Shown: positions 26,667 to 36,464, numbered from the stretch's first letter. The stretch: 64,000 nt of DNA from Roseicyclus salinarum (GCF_029624655.1 NZ_JARRSA010000007.1:110376-174375); one strand, 5' to 3'. The notes: a model not told the origin generated them from the sequence alone. Program-made: numbers and translations.

Positions 26667-28085
26667 TCAGAGCGTCTTGAGATATTCCAGCAGCGCCTCG
26701 GCCGCACCCGCGTCTAGGTCCTCGCCGTATCGGTGGCCGCCGTTCCCGTAACCCGTTCGCGTGGTGTCGTAGATGCGGCGCCGAAGCTCGGGGTCGGCCT
26801 CGGCGTCCTGCCCGGCCTCGAGGGCTTCGTGCCGCCAGCCGATGGCGTCGGGATCGTAGGCGCGCGGCAGGATATGGCGCCAGTAGGCCGGGCGGCGTTC
26901 GGGGTCGATCAGGCTCGCCATGTCGGGCACCGAGCCGTTGTGCAGGTAGGGCGCGGTCGCCCACACGCCGTCGAGGGGCGGCGCGATGTAGCCTTCCGCC
27001 GGGGCCGCGCTGTCGGCGTCGCCATAGGGCGAGCGCGCGATCCACTCGTAGAAACGATCCCGCGAGCCGTCGGTCGCGGCCCGCGCATAGGCGGGGTCGG
27101 TCCCGATCTCGTCCAGCGCGTAGACGCGGTTGGGATAGCTCGCCCCCTCGCCATAGGTGCCGTGGCATTCGCTGCAGTCCCGCGCGAAGATCGCGGCCCC
27201 CTCGGCGGCGAGTTCGGCGTCGATGGCGAAGGGATAGTCCGGCGGCTCGATCGAGGCGAGATAGGCGCGGATGTCCGCGGCGTAGCGGTCGACCTGCTCG
27301 AACTCCGCCACGCTCTCGACGCAGAGCATCGAGGCGAGCAGCATGAAGGTCGCGTGATCGCCCCGCCCCACGGTCGTGTAGAACATCGCGCTCTTGTCGC
27401 GCATCCCCCACCACGGCGGAACGCTGATCGGAAGGGGCTCGGCCGGGGGTGGCTCGATCAGGGGCGTGTCGGACCATTCCAGCGTCTCGGGATCGCGATG
27501 CGCCATCAGGGCCCAGGTCAGGTTGGGGGCCGGGTTCACGCCGACGGTCGCGGTGCGGATGTAGGGCGCGATGCCCTCGATGCGGTCGGCCCAATGCTCC
27601 CACGCCTCGGTCTCGGCCGGGCCGCGCACATAGGTGCCGGCCTGCAGCGCGAGACGGCCGGGATCCTGCGTGAAATCGGCGAACTCGTTGCCGAGGCCGA
27701 TCACCAGCTCGTCCCCGATCGTCGTGGCGTGACAGGTCAGGCAGTTGCTTGACACCACCGTGACGCCGTCCTCGTTCTCGTGCGCCGTGAAGGCGTAGGG
27801 CAATCCGGCGTTCAGTCCCCGGCGGCCCGCGACGCGGGTCTCGGCGTCCGTCTCGGGGACGAGCCTGCGGAAGGCGTCGTAGGGGATCCCGCACGAGACG
27901 TAGGGCGCGTTCACGAGCGCGTCGTAGCCCGCTTCGGGATCGCCCGGCCGCTGCTCGGCCACCGGGACCGGGCCGATGTCGGAACGATGCGCCGCGCCCT
28001 CCTCGTCGCGGCAGGCGCCCAGAAGCGCCAGAGCGAGGATCGCGGCGATGCGGGCAGGCATGGCAAGGGTCGGGCAAAGCGTCAT
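26667..28085 (-). CDS. di-haem c-type cytochrome lipoprotein (peroxidase/RoxA-like)
   Basis: A 472-aa exported protein with a lipobox LLGAC near residue 25 after a short signal. Two haem motifs are present: NCLTCHATT (about residue 115) and DCSECHGTY (about 312). The stretch IAPPLDGVWATAPYLHNGSV is typical of cytochrome c peroxidase and rubber-oxygenase-like di-haem proteins, so a periplasmic oxidase or peroxidase role is likely; the substrate is unknown. ATG 28085 overlaps the stop of the AttH-like gene by 4 nt; an internal ATG at 28061 would also keep the signal. Confidence 0.85.
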   Translation of the reverse strand: MTLCPTLAMPARIAAILALALLGACRDEEGAAHRSDIGPVPVAEQRPGDPEAGYDALVNAPYVSCGIPYDAFRRLVPETDAETRVAGRRGLNAGLPYAFTAHENEDGVTVVSSNCLTCHATTIGDELVIGLGNEFADFTQDPGRLALQAGTYVRGPAETEAWEHWADRIEGIAPYIRTATVGVNPAPNLTWALMAHRDPETLEWSDTPLIEPPPAEPLPISVPPWWGMRDKSAMFYTTVGRGDHATFMLLASMLCVESVAEFEQVDRYAADIRAYLASIEPPDYPFAIDAELAAEGAAIFARDCSECHGTYGEGASYPNRVYALDEIGTDPAYARAATDGSRDRFYEWIARSPYGDADSAAPAEGYIAPPLDGVWATAPYLHNGSVPDMASLIDPERRPAYWRHILPRAYDPDAIGWRHEALEAGQDAEADPELRRRIYDTTRTGYGNGGHRYGEDLDAGAAEALLEYLKTL

Positions 28086-29230
28086 CGCGCCTCGTATCCT
28101 GTCAGCAAAAGCGTTCCGGCGCCATCCACGGGCGCGCCGTCGTAGGTGCCCTCGACCCTGACGGGCCCCAGCCACACCGGCGAGAGGAAGTCGCGTCCCT
28201 GACCACCGCCCGACGCCACGGCCCGAAGGTCGAAGCCCGCCCCGGTCAGGCGCCAGCCGACAGGATAGGCCGCGCCGCCTTCGACCTCGCGGCGTTCGAT
28301 GATCTCGAGCGTGGCCGCCGCGCCGTCGAAGGCCCGCGTCGCGCCCGACGCCTCGACGATGAGGCCATCGACCGTCCCTGCCCCGTCCGAGCCCACGCGC
28401 CGCGTCCTGACGGCGGAGATATCCACGCCGTCGGGCAATTGCATTACCAGGCGATCGTAGGCGATGGGGCCGCCCGGAACGGGCAGATCGCCCCAGAGCC
28501 GGTCGATCCATGCCGTGCCGGTCACCTCGGCGGCGTCGGCGCCCACGCCGATGGTCCCGCTCACGTCCATGCGCGGCATCACGAAACCGCGCGTCGGCGC
28601 CTCCTGCGCGCCCTGGGCCACGACTGCCTCCTTGGACGGCGCGAGCGACAGGCGGACCGGCACGCCCTCGACCGTCGCCGCGAGTGTCAGGCCCTGCCCC
28701 CCGGCGCCGGTGCCGTAGGCGAGGGTCCAGTCGTCGAGCCAGACCTGCCGCGAGGCGGGGTCATGCCCCGCGATCCCGTCGCCGCGGCCGAAACGCTCCT
28801 CGGAGGCGCTGGCGATGGCGCCCTCGCCCGACAGCGCGATCTGCGCGGTGTGAAGCGTGGCCAGCGTCCAGGGCGCGTCCCGCGCAGGGTCGTCCGGCCC
28901 AATCAGGCCGTAGCGCGACAGCGCGAAACTGAGGCCGACGCGCGCGCCATCGAGGCCCCGCAGATGCGCCGTGATCGTCCAGGTCTCGGCCCGCGCCGCG
29001 TCATGCGCTCCGAAGTCGGCTGGAAGGCTCAAGGTCCATGCGCCGGCGAGCGGTTCGAACCCGTCCCCGCCAGCCTCCGCGAGAAACGCCTCGAGCGCGT
29101 CGGTGCCGGTCGCGTCGCCGGTTCCGGTCGCGGCCTCCTCGGGGCGCTGCAGGAGCAGCGCGCCCGCGACGGCAATCGCGACGGCGACGCCGAGGGCGAG
29201 GGCCAGACCGCGCATGCGCCGCGCGCTCAT
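28082..29230 (-). CDS. AttH/CrtC-type lipocalin-like protein
   Basis: A 382-aa protein with one N-terminal membrane or signal helix (residues 6-26). It then has two predicted lipocalin-like halves with WTLSLPADFGAHDAARAETW, WLDDWTLAYG and GTAWIDRLWGDLPVPGGPIA, the last matching the AttH/CrtC (carotenoid 1,2-hydratase superfamily) core. AttH proteins are usually encoded with ABC permeases of lipoprotein-export type; here none is present. Its ATG overlaps the M1-like stop and its stop overlaps the cytochrome start, so all three genes are translationally coupled. Confidence 0.8.
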   Translation of the reverse strand: MSARRMRGLALALGVAVAIAVAGALLLQRPEEAATGTGDATGTDALEAFLAEAGGDGFEPLAGAWTLSLPADFGAHDAARAETWTITAHLRGLDGARVGLSFALSRYGLIGPDDPARDAPWTLATLHTAQIALSGEGAIASASEERFGRGDGIAGHDPASRQVWLDDWTLAYGTGAGGQGLTLAATVEGVPVRLSLAPSKEAVVAQGAQEAPTRGFVMPRMDVSGTIGVGADAAEVTGTAWIDRLWGDLPVPGGPIAYDRLVMQLPDGVDISAVRTRRVGSDGAGTVDGLIVEASGATRAFDGAAATLEIIERREVEGGAAYPVGWRLTGAGFDLRAVASGGGQGRDFLSPVWLGPVRVEGTYDGAPVDGAGTLLLTGYEAR

Positions 29231-31287
29231 GGCGCCACCTCGCCGCCGGCCGGGCCAAATTCCAGCTCCACCGCGCCGGGCAACGCGGGCCAGACGCCCC
29301 CGGCGACCGCGCGGCCGTCCTCGAAGGCAACGAAGCTCTGGCCGGTGTAGTAGCGCAGCGCCCCGAAATCGCGCGCGAGGTCTTCGAGCCGGTCGAAGGA
29401 GAGGAACGCCCAGAGCTTGCCCTGCCCGTCCCGCTCGAGCCAGAGCCGCGATCGGCCCTGCGCGGCCACGCCGGGCAACGGCCCGAGATGCGTGGGCCTG
29501 AGGGCCGCGACATCCTCGGGCAGGCCCGCGATCAGGACGGAGGTCCGGTCGCCCGCGTCGCCCTGCGCGGCGCCCCATGACAGGCCCGGCGCGATGCCCG
29601 CAAGCGCCGCCTCCACGCCCGCCCGCAGTCCCTCCAGCGGCGACGCGGCCACGGCCCTGACCCGCCCTGCGTCGAGCGCGCGGAGGATCGGCGCCAACTC
29701 GCCCTCGAAGGGCTGCCGCGCGAGGTCGAATTCGGGGTCGATAACGGCGGTGCGCGGGGCATCGGGAAGCGTGAAGCGCAGCGTGGAGACCTCGCCCTCG
29801 ATCTGCGCCACGCGGCGCACCTCGCCCGCGCGCGTGCGGAACACCACCGGAAGCCGCAGGCGATAGGCGGGGGCCGCTTGCCGGATCGTCAGCGTCACCT
29901 CGTGCGCGCCGTCGGGGGCCTCGCGCCACCCGGCCTCGGCCACGCGCAGGCCGGGCAGGCCCGCCCGATCGATCCACTGATCGAAGAACCATCCCAGATC
30001 GCGGCCTGACGACGCCTCGAACGCGGCGCGCAGGTCGCCCCAGCCCGCGACGCGGTTGCGGTTGGCGGCATAGAAGCCGCGGATGCCCTCCGCGAAGGCC
30101 GCTGCCCCGATCTCGTCCCGCAGCATGTGGAACACCAGCGCGGCCTTGCCGTAGCCCTCGCTCTGGCCGCCGGCATGGGAGGCCGAACGGAACGCGGCGA
30201 GCGGCGTCATCCGGCCCGCGTCCAGCCGCGCAAGTTCGCGCACCCAGCCGATTCGCATCTCGCGCGCGGCCCCGTTGCCCGCCTCCTCGGCCAGCGCGTA
30301 ATCGGCCTGGAAGGTCGTCAGCCCCTCGGCCCAGTTGCCCGTGGCGTAGTCCACGCCAACCGCGTTGCCCCACCAGCTGTGCAGGACCTCGTGGGCGAGC
30401 GAGCGGCCCGTCATGTAGGGATGGGACAGGATGTCCCGGCTGACATAGGTGAGCCCCGCGAAGCCCAAGCCCACCGGGATCGGCGCGGACACCACCGAGA
30501 AACCGTGGTGGGGGTAGTCGCCGATGGCCTCCTCGTAGCGGTCGAGCCACGTCGCCACCGCCGCGAGGTAACGCTCCGAAAGCGCGGCGTCGGCGTCCTC
30601 GAAATAGGTGCGGAGCCTGAGATCGCGGTGGCGCGTTTCGCCGATTGCGTAGGGCCCGACGAACAGGGCCACGTCCACGCTGGGCCCGGTGAAGGCGAAG
30701 CGCGCCTCGCGCATCGCGCCGTCCACGGCCTCGGACACGACGCCGCCGGTGGCCGCGACCTCCTGCGGGCGCGCGACCGAGACGCGGATGTCATGGTCGC
30801 GGATGGCCGTGCCGTCTCGCGGAAACCAGTCCGCGCCGACGGCATAGGTGGCCGAGGGGCTCCAGGCGACGGCGCCGATCGGGGCGCGCGGCGCGGGGAA
30901 CCGGCCCGAGACGGTGACGCGCAGATCGCGGGACCGGTGCAGGCCGGGGCCGATCACGCCGCCGCCTTCCCGTGCCGCGCGGGTGGCGTCCCGCCCCGCG
31001 AGGGTCACGCCCTCGACGCGCAGCCAGTCGGCGCGCGGAAGGACGACGTCACCCCGTGGCGCCTGCAACAGCGCCTCGGCAGAAAAGGCCCCGGTCGCGG
31101 TATCGATCTCGATGCTCAGAACGATGTCCGGCGGGTCGGCGCGCGCGGCGGTCTGCGCAGCCGCCGCCACGGGCGCGAGCGCCGCCCCGATGGCGAGGGC
31201 GCAGGCGAGCGTCAGCAGCCATGCGCGGGCGGTATGTCGAACTGGGGTCATGCCGATGCGCCGTGGTTTCGCGGGATCTCGAGGCAT
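29227..31287 (-). CDS. M1-family metallopeptidase-like exported protein
   Basis: A 686-aa exported protein with a signal segment ending near AAAAQ. The zinc motif HEVLHSWWGN is present, with NWAEGL supplying Glu after 17 rather than the usual 18 residues, and EGYGKAALVFHML contains the catalytic-Tyr region. The GAMEN exopeptidase motif is replaced by LGFAGLTYVS, so aminopeptidase specificity is doubtful. Start: ATG 31287 has a GAAGG site; ATG 31251 (MTPVRHTARAW) lacks one but gives a shorter signal. First gene of the three-gene coupled unit ending at 26667. Confidence 0.85.
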   Translation of the reverse strand: MPRDPAKPRRIGMTPVRHTARAWLLTLACALAIGAALAPVAAAAQTAARADPPDIVLSIEIDTATGAFSAEALLQAPRGDVVLPRADWLRVEGVTLAGRDATRAAREGGGVIGPGLHRSRDLRVTVSGRFPAPRAPIGAVAWSPSATYAVGADWFPRDGTAIRDHDIRVSVARPQEVAATGGVVSEAVDGAMREARFAFTGPSVDVALFVGPYAIGETRHRDLRLRTYFEDADAALSERYLAAVATWLDRYEEAIGDYPHHGFSVVSAPIPVGLGFAGLTYVSRDILSHPYMTGRSLAHEVLHSWWGNAVGVDYATGNWAEGLTTFQADYALAEEAGNGAAREMRIGWVRELARLDAGRMTPLAAFRSASHAGGQSEGYGKAALVFHMLRDEIGAAAFAEGIRGFYAANRNRVAGWGDLRAAFEASSGRDLGWFFDQWIDRAGLPGLRVAEAGWREAPDGAHEVTLTIRQAAPAYRLRLPVVFRTRAGEVRRVAQIEGEVSTLRFTLPDAPRTAVIDPEFDLARQPFEGELAPILRALDAGRVRAVAASPLEGLRAGVEAALAGIAPGLSWGAAQGDAGDRTSVLIAGLPEDVAALRPTHLGPLPGVAAQGRSRLWLERDGQGKLWAFLSFDRLEDLARDFGALRYYTGQSFVAFEDGRAVAGGVWPALPGAVELEFGPAGGEVAP

Positions 31288-31373
31288 CCCGCCGCCTTCG
31301 GGATCATAGCCCGCCCGCGCGCATGGGAAAGCGCCGCCCGCATCGCACGGCGGGGGCCGCGTCGGAGGCGACG

Positions 31374-32408
31374 TCAGGGAACCCGCCGCCGCGCCAGCAC
31401 GATCGGCATCAGGACGCTGAGCACCACAAGGCGGAAGACGTGGTGCGCCGCCACGAAGGCGGGCTCGAGGCCCGTTTCGACGGCGAGCGCGGCCATCACC
31501 TCGACCCCGCCGGGCGCGAAGGCCAGAAGAAGCGCGGCCGGCGGCAGGTCCACGATCCTGGCGGCGAGGACGGCCCCCGCGGCGGCGACGGCGCAGGCCA
31601 CGAAGGTCGCAGCCGCCCCTGCCGCGAAGGCGCCCAGAAGCCCGCGCCGGTCGAGGCCGCGAAACCGCGTGCCGATCAGGCTTCCCATCACGACGAAGGC
31701 CACGGTCGTCGCCCATGGCGGAAGCGCGCCGGGCGTCAGGTTGGATCCGTGCCCCGCCGCGGAGGCCGCCATCGCGCCCAGAAGCAGCGGCGCAGGCACC
31801 CCGAAGCGCCGGAAGACCAGCCCCAGCGCCACGGCGAGGCCGAAGACCGCCAGCGCCGAGACGGGCGACATCGTCCCGCGATCCGGCAGGTAGGCCGTGC
31901 CCTCCGCCCCCCAGAGCGAGATCAGGACCGGCACGAGAAGCGTCAGGAGCAGGACCCGCACCGATTGCACCAGCGCCACGCGCGGCACGTCGGCCTTGAG
32001 ATCCGTGGACAGCCCCAGGACGTAGCTGAGGTGGCCCGGCGTCGCCGCGAGCAGGGCCGTCAGCGGGTCGTATCCGAAGCCGTGCGCGAGGATGGCCCGC
32101 ACGAGGACCAGCACCAGGACCAGCGTTCCCGTCAGGATCGCGAGCGACACCGGCCAGGCCAGCGCCGTTGCCACGACCTCGGGCGTCACCGTGCTGCCGA
32201 TGGAGATGCCGATCACGAGGAAGACGGCGTCGCGCAAGCCCAGCGGCACCCGGCTGCGCAGGCCCAGAAGCGTGGCCAGCGACACCGCCGCCGCGGGCCC
32301 CGTCAGGACGGCCGCGGGAAACCCGATCGCCCAGAACAGGGCAGCCCCGGCGGCGCCGATCAGAAGCGTTGGCAGGACCTCGGTCAGGATCCCTTCAGTC
32401 TCCGTCAT
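31374..32408 (-). CDS. AbrB-family (PF05145) membrane protein
   Basis: A 344-aa protein with about ten transmembrane helices in two repeated halves. FLVIGISIGSTVTPEV and ATPGHLSYVLGLSTDLKADV are family features. The family was once linked to ammonia monooxygenase or regulation, but a transport role is more likely. It overlaps the lyase gene by 14 nt, at the end of the tricarboxylate operon, so it may export or import an acid related to that pathway (inference). Confidence 0.85.
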   Translation of the reverse strand: MTETEGILTEVLPTLLIGAAGAALFWAIGFPAAVLTGPAAAVSLATLLGLRSRVPLGLRDAVFLVIGISIGSTVTPEVVATALAWPVSLAILTGTLVLVLVLVRAILAHGFGYDPLTALLAATPGHLSYVLGLSTDLKADVPRVALVQSVRVLLLTLLVPVLISLWGAEGTAYLPDRGTMSPVSALAVFGLAVALGLVFRRFGVPAPLLLGAMAASAAGHGSNLTPGALPPWATTVAFVVMGSLIGTRFRGLDRRGLLGAFAAGAAATFVACAVAAAGAVLAARIVDLPPAALLLAFAPGGVEVMAALAVETGLEPAFVAAHHVFRLVVLSVLMPIVLARRRVP

Positions 32409-33174
32409 AGGTCCACCGATAGGCGGGCGGCGTCGGTCCCTTGTTGCGCCCCCCCTGCTCGGTCTGTTCCCAGGCGTGGGCGAGGATGCCGACCGTCCGC
32501 GACAGGCCGAAGAAGCCGCGTGCGAGCGGCGGGGGACAGCCGAGTTCGGCGTAGATCACCGCCGTCGCGCCGTCGATGTTCATGGGCACGGGCTTGCCGC
32601 GCTCGGTGGCGAGATGCGCCTCGATGGCGCGCGCGATCTGGGCGTAGGCGCCGCTCACCGCGCCCGCCTCGGCCGCCTCGTCGACCAGCGATAGAAGCCG
32701 CGGGGCGCGCGGATCGACCGGCTTGTGGAAGCGGTGGCCGAAGCCCGGAAGGTAGCGGCCGCGTTCCGCCCGCCATGCGTCCAGCGCCGTGGCCAGCCCC
32801 TCGGGGCCGCCGCGTTCCACGAAGCGATACATCTCCACCGCCTGCTCGCCCGCCCCGCCATGCACGTCTCCCAGCATGTTGAGGCCGGTCGCCATCGCGG
32901 ATTGAAGGCCGACACCGCAGGTGGCCGCCATGCGCGCGGCGGCGATGGAGGGCGCCTGCGGCCCGTGATCGACCGCGGCCACGAGGGCGGCCTCGAACAG
33001 CTTCGCGCGATGGCCCGCGATCGGCGCGCCCATGACCATAAGCCAGATCATCTCGGCGAAGCCCGTGGTGCCGATCAGCTCCTGCACAGGCCGGCCGCGC
33101 AGATGGATGCGCCCCGGCTCCATGTCGATGATCCCGGTGCGCCACCAGTCCGCGACGTCGTCGCCTCCGCTCAT
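32395..33174 (-). CDS. citryl-CoA lyase-like small citrate-synthase-fold protein
   Basis: A 259-aa protein, much shorter than citrate synthases (about 370-430 aa), lacking most of the large domain. Catalytic residues align well: His105 in DVHGGAGE, His147 in GFGHRFHKPVDPRAP, Asp201 in PMNIDGAT, and an Arg in GLSRTVGILAH. It should therefore make or break the C-C bond of citryl-CoA or a related acyl-CoA. Its operon partner is a CaiB CoA-transferase (4-nt overlap), suggesting activation of an imported acid and cleavage to acetyl-CoA plus an oxo-acid (inference). Confidence 0.85.
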   Translation of the reverse strand: MSGGDDVADWWRTGIIDMEPGRIHLRGRPVQELIGTTGFAEMIWLMVMGAPIAGHRAKLFEAALVAAVDHGPQAPSIAAARMAATCGVGLQSAMATGLNMLGDVHGGAGEQAVEMYRFVERGGPEGLATALDAWRAERGRYLPGFGHRFHKPVDPRAPRLLSLVDEAAEAGAVSGAYAQIARAIEAHLATERGKPVPMNIDGATAVIYAELGCPPPLARGFFGLSRTVGILAHAWEQTEQGGRNKGPTPPAYRWTYDGD

Positions 33175-34382
33175 GTCACGCCCTCCGCCTGCATCTCCCC
33201 GATCTCCTCAGGGCTGTATCCCAGTCCCGAAAGGATGTCCCGCGTATCCGCACCCAGCGCCGGCGGCGGGGTGCCGACGGAGGGCCGCACGCCGTCGAAC
33301 ATCGCGCCGACGCGCACGAGGTCGATCGGCCGCCCGACGCCCGGCGTGTCGTCGAACCGGGCGAGAAAGTCGCGCCCGGCGACCTGGGGATGGGCGAGGA
33401 TCTCGGGCACGCTCATCACCGCGCCCGCGGGCACGCCAAGCGCGTTCAGCTCGCGCGCCCAGTCGCGCGCAGCCCGCGTCGTCAGCACCGTCTCCAGCTC
33501 CGCCTTGAGCCGCAGGCGGTTGCGCTTGCGGTCCTCGCGCGTGGCGAAGTCCGGCGCGGCCAGCAGGTCCTCGCGGCCGAGGTGTCGGGCCAGCGCCTCC
33601 CATTGCTCGTCCTTGTTGGCGGCGATGTTGATCGGCGCGTCGGCGCACTGGAACGTGCCCGAGGGGGCGGACGTCGGGTTCTCGTTGCCCTGCGGCAGCG
33701 GCTCGACCCCGCCGATCAGGTGGTTCGAGACGACCCAGCCCATCGTGGCCAGCACGGCCTCCAGCATCGAGACGTCGATGAAGGCGCCGCGCGGCGTGGC
33801 GTTCAGCGCCGCCGAGATCGCCATGGCCGCCGTCAGCCCGCCAACCGTGTCGGCAAGGGGATAGCCGACCCGCAACGGCGCGCTGTCCGCGTCGCCGGTG
33901 ATCGACATGACGCCCGAGGCGCCCTGCACGATCTGGTCGTAGGCGGGGCGGCCCGCCCACGGCCCGTCCTGCCCGAAGCCCGAGATCGCGCAGTAGACGA
34001 GGCGCGGGTTCACCGCCCGCAGGGCCTCGTAGCCCAGCCCGAGGCGGTCCATGACGCCGGGGCGGAAGTTCTCGACCAGAACGTCCGCCGTCGCCACGAG
34101 CCGCCTCAGCGCCTCGGTGCCGCGCGGGTCCTTGAGGTTCAGCGTCAGGGACTTCTTGCCCGCGTTCTGCGCGAGAAAGCTGATGCCCATGCCCCTGGCC
34201 GACAGCGCGGGATCCGCCCCGAGGTTGCGGGCGAGATCGCCGCGCCCCACGGCCTCGACCTTGATGACCTCGGCGCCCAGATGCGCAAGCTGGTGGCAGG
34301 CGAAGGGCCCGGCCAGCACGTTGGTCAGGTCGAGCACCCGCACCCCCGCAAGGGGCGCGGACGCGGCCCGGTCAGTCGCCAT
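33171..34382 (-). CDS. CaiB/BaiF family CoA-transferase
   Basis: A 403-aa class III CoA-transferase. It begins PLAGVRVLDLTNVLAGPFAC, includes the LGAEVIKVE motif, and Asp178 in GYPLADTVGG is in the expected catalytic place. It moves CoA between organic acids. It is encoded between TctA and the small citrate-synthase-like lyase with overlaps of 11 and 4 nt, so the acceptor is probably the acid taken up by TctABC. Confidence 0.93.
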   Translation of the reverse strand: MATDRAASAPLAGVRVLDLTNVLAGPFACHQLAHLGAEVIKVEAVGRGDLARNLGADPALSARGMGISFLAQNAGKKSLTLNLKDPRGTEALRRLVATADVLVENFRPGVMDRLGLGYEALRAVNPRLVYCAISGFGQDGPWAGRPAYDQIVQGASGVMSITGDADSAPLRVGYPLADTVGGLTAAMAISAALNATPRGAFIDVSMLEAVLATMGWVVSNHLIGGVEPLPQGNENPTSAPSGTFQCADAPINIAANKDEQWEALARHLGREDLLAAPDFATREDRKRNRLRLKAELETVLTTRAARDWARELNALGVPAGAVMSVPEILAHPQVAGRDFLARFDDTPGVGRPIDLVRVGAMFDGVRPSVGTPPPALGADTRDILSGLGYSPEEIGEMQAEGVT

Positions 34383-35898
34383 CGGCGACCCCTTCGGCGC
34401 GCCTGCGGGCGCGGCGGGCGCGGAAGCTCGGCAGAAGCACCAGAAGCAGCGCCAGCACCAGAAGCGCCAGCGTCATCGGACGCTCGAACACGAAGTCCAC
34501 CCCGCGATAGAGCTGCATGGAGCGCGCGAAGTTGTTCTCCAGCATGGTGCCGAGGATGAACCCGATCAGAAGCGGCGCGAGCGGGTAGTCGGCGAAGCGG
34601 AACACCGTCGCCAGCACGCCCAGGCCCACCAGCATCAGAAGCTCGGTCGAGTTGTTCTGCCCGATGTAGGCCCCCATCAGCGTGAAGAAGAGGATGAAGG
34701 GGATCAGGTAGTTTCGCGGGATCGAGAGGATCTTGGCGATGTAGGGGATAAGCGGCAGGTTCAGGATCAGAAGGACGACGTTGCCGATGAACATCGAGGT
34801 GATGACCGCCCAGAAGATCTGCGGCTCGTCCACCATCAGCCTCGGGCCCGGCGTGACGTTCAGTGCGATGAGCGCGCCCAGAAGGATCGCCGTGGTGCCC
34901 GAGCCCGGGATGCCCAGCGTCAGGAGCGGCACGAAGGAGCCGGTGCAGGCGGCGTTGTTCGCCGTCTCGGGCGCGGCGAGCCCCTTGACCGAGCCCTTGC
35001 CGAACTGCGCCTGCTCCTCGCTGGTGGCGATGTTGCGCTCGACCGCGTAGCCGAGGAACGACGCGATGGTCGCGCCCGCGCCCGGCAGCACGCCGATGAA
35101 GAAGCCCTGCACCGACTGGCGGCCGATGACGGGCAAGATCGCGCGCCCCTCCTCGCGAGAGAAGCGCAGGCCGGTGATCTTGCCCGACCCCGCCGTCTCG
35201 CTGCCCCGGCTGGAGCGCGCGGGGTTGAGGACGAGGAAGATCGCCTCGGGCAGCGCGAACATCGCCATGGCGAGCGTGATGAAGTTGATGCCCGACTGAA
35301 GGTCCATCATCCCCATCGTGAAGCGCGGCATGTTGAACAGCGCGCCTTCGCCGACCGTGGCGAGGATCAGGCCGAGCACCGTCATCATCAGCGCCTTGGC
35401 GACCTGCCCCGTGCCCGCGAAGGCCGCGATGGCCGACAGGCCCACGACCATGAGCGCGAAGTATTCCGCCGAGTGGAACAGAAGCGCGACCGAGGACAGC
35501 GCGGGCGCGAAGACCGCCAGCAGGATCGCCCCGATCGTGCCGCCCGCGAAGCTGGAGACGGCGGCGATGGTCAGGGCCTTGCCCGCCATCCCCGCGCGCG
35601 CCATCGGGTAGCCGTCGAAGCTGGTCGCCACGGTGCCCGCGACCCCCGGCGCGTTCAGCAGGATCGACGAGGTCGAGCCGCCGAAGATCGCGCCGTAGTA
35701 GACGCCCGCAAGCAGGATCAGCGCGGCTGTGGGATCGCCGAGCGTGATCGCGACGGGGATCATGATCGCGATGATCGACATCGGCCCCAGCCCCGGCAAC
35801 ATGCCGATGAAGGTGCCGATCAGGCAGCCCGCGACCACCATCAGGAGGTTCTGGACCGAGAACGCGGCCGTGAGGCCGATCAGGATGCCTTCGATCAT
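34372..35898 (-). CDS. tctA: tripartite tricarboxylate transporter, large permease TctA
   Basis: A 508-aa membrane protein with 11-12 helices and the TctA signature GTFIGMLPGLGPMSIIAIMI near residue 28. It is the main translocation subunit of a secondary, binding-protein-dependent transporter for citrate-like acids. LGIPGSGTTAILLGALIA is the second conserved loop. It is 4 nt downstream of tctB. Confidence 0.95.
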   Translation of the reverse strand: MIEGILIGLTAAFSVQNLLMVVAGCLIGTFIGMLPGLGPMSIIAIMIPVAITLGDPTAALILLAGVYYGAIFGGSTSSILLNAPGVAGTVATSFDGYPMARAGMAGKALTIAAVSSFAGGTIGAILLAVFAPALSSVALLFHSAEYFALMVVGLSAIAAFAGTGQVAKALMMTVLGLILATVGEGALFNMPRFTMGMMDLQSGINFITLAMAMFALPEAIFLVLNPARSSRGSETAGSGKITGLRFSREEGRAILPVIGRQSVQGFFIGVLPGAGATIASFLGYAVERNIATSEEQAQFGKGSVKGLAAPETANNAACTGSFVPLLTLGIPGSGTTAILLGALIALNVTPGPRLMVDEPQIFWAVITSMFIGNVVLLILNLPLIPYIAKILSIPRNYLIPFILFFTLMGAYIGQNNSTELLMLVGLGVLATVFRFADYPLAPLLIGFILGTMLENNFARSMQLYRGVDFVFERPMTLALLVLALLLVLLPSFRARRARRRAEGVADGD

Positions 35899-35902
35899 GT
35901 GC

Positions 35903-36394
35903 TTACCTCAGGAAAAAGGGCAGTGGCCGCAGGAAGATGCCCAGCACCTCCTGCACGAGGTACCAGACCGATCCAGCCGCGATGACCGCGACGAGGATCA
36001 TGGTGATCCACCGCCGCTCGCCCAGGATCGCGGCGCCGCCCGCCAGGAATACGGTCGTCGACAGCAGGAAGCCCGCCGAGCGCAGCGTCAGCGCGTAGAC
36101 GACCATCAGGCCCAGAAGCATCAGCGCCTGGCCGATATTGTAGTCTTGCAGCCTGCGGTAGTTGATGTCGACCGCCGAGGGCTCGTCCTCGCCGCTCGGC
36201 TTCTCAAGTCCGAAGACGACGATGAGGCCGATGACGATCCCGAGCACGGACAGGATCTTGGGAAAGGTCGAGGGCCAGACGGGGTTGCGCTGCATGAACG
36301 GCGGCAGAAGCTGGTCCATCGTGAAGAAGGCCGCGTAGCCGTAGACGCAGCAGAACATGATGAAGATCAGCGCGATCCAGCGATCGAGCGCCAT
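35903..36394 (-). CDS. tctB: tripartite tricarboxylate transporter, small permease TctB
   Basis: A 163-aa protein with four transmembrane helices, the normal size for TctB. It pairs with TctA. The hydrophobic stretches lie near residues 8-24, 40-58, 84-120 and 128-150. The gap to tctC (36395-36497) holds hairpins that may set the high binding-protein to permease ratio. Confidence 0.88.
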   Translation of the reverse strand: MALDRWIALIFIMFCCVYGYAAFFTMDQLLPPFMQRNPVWPSTFPKILSVLGIVIGLIVVFGLEKPSGEDEPSAVDINYRRLQDYNIGQALMLLGLMVVYALTLRSAGFLLSTTVFLAGGAAILGERRWITMILVAVIAAGSVWYLVQEVLGIFLRPLPFFLR

Positions 36395-36464
36395 GGCGTC
36401 CCCTCCCCTTCGGATGCCGGATGATGGGGCACCGCCCGCGCCGGGGCGGGCGATGCCGTTGGCA

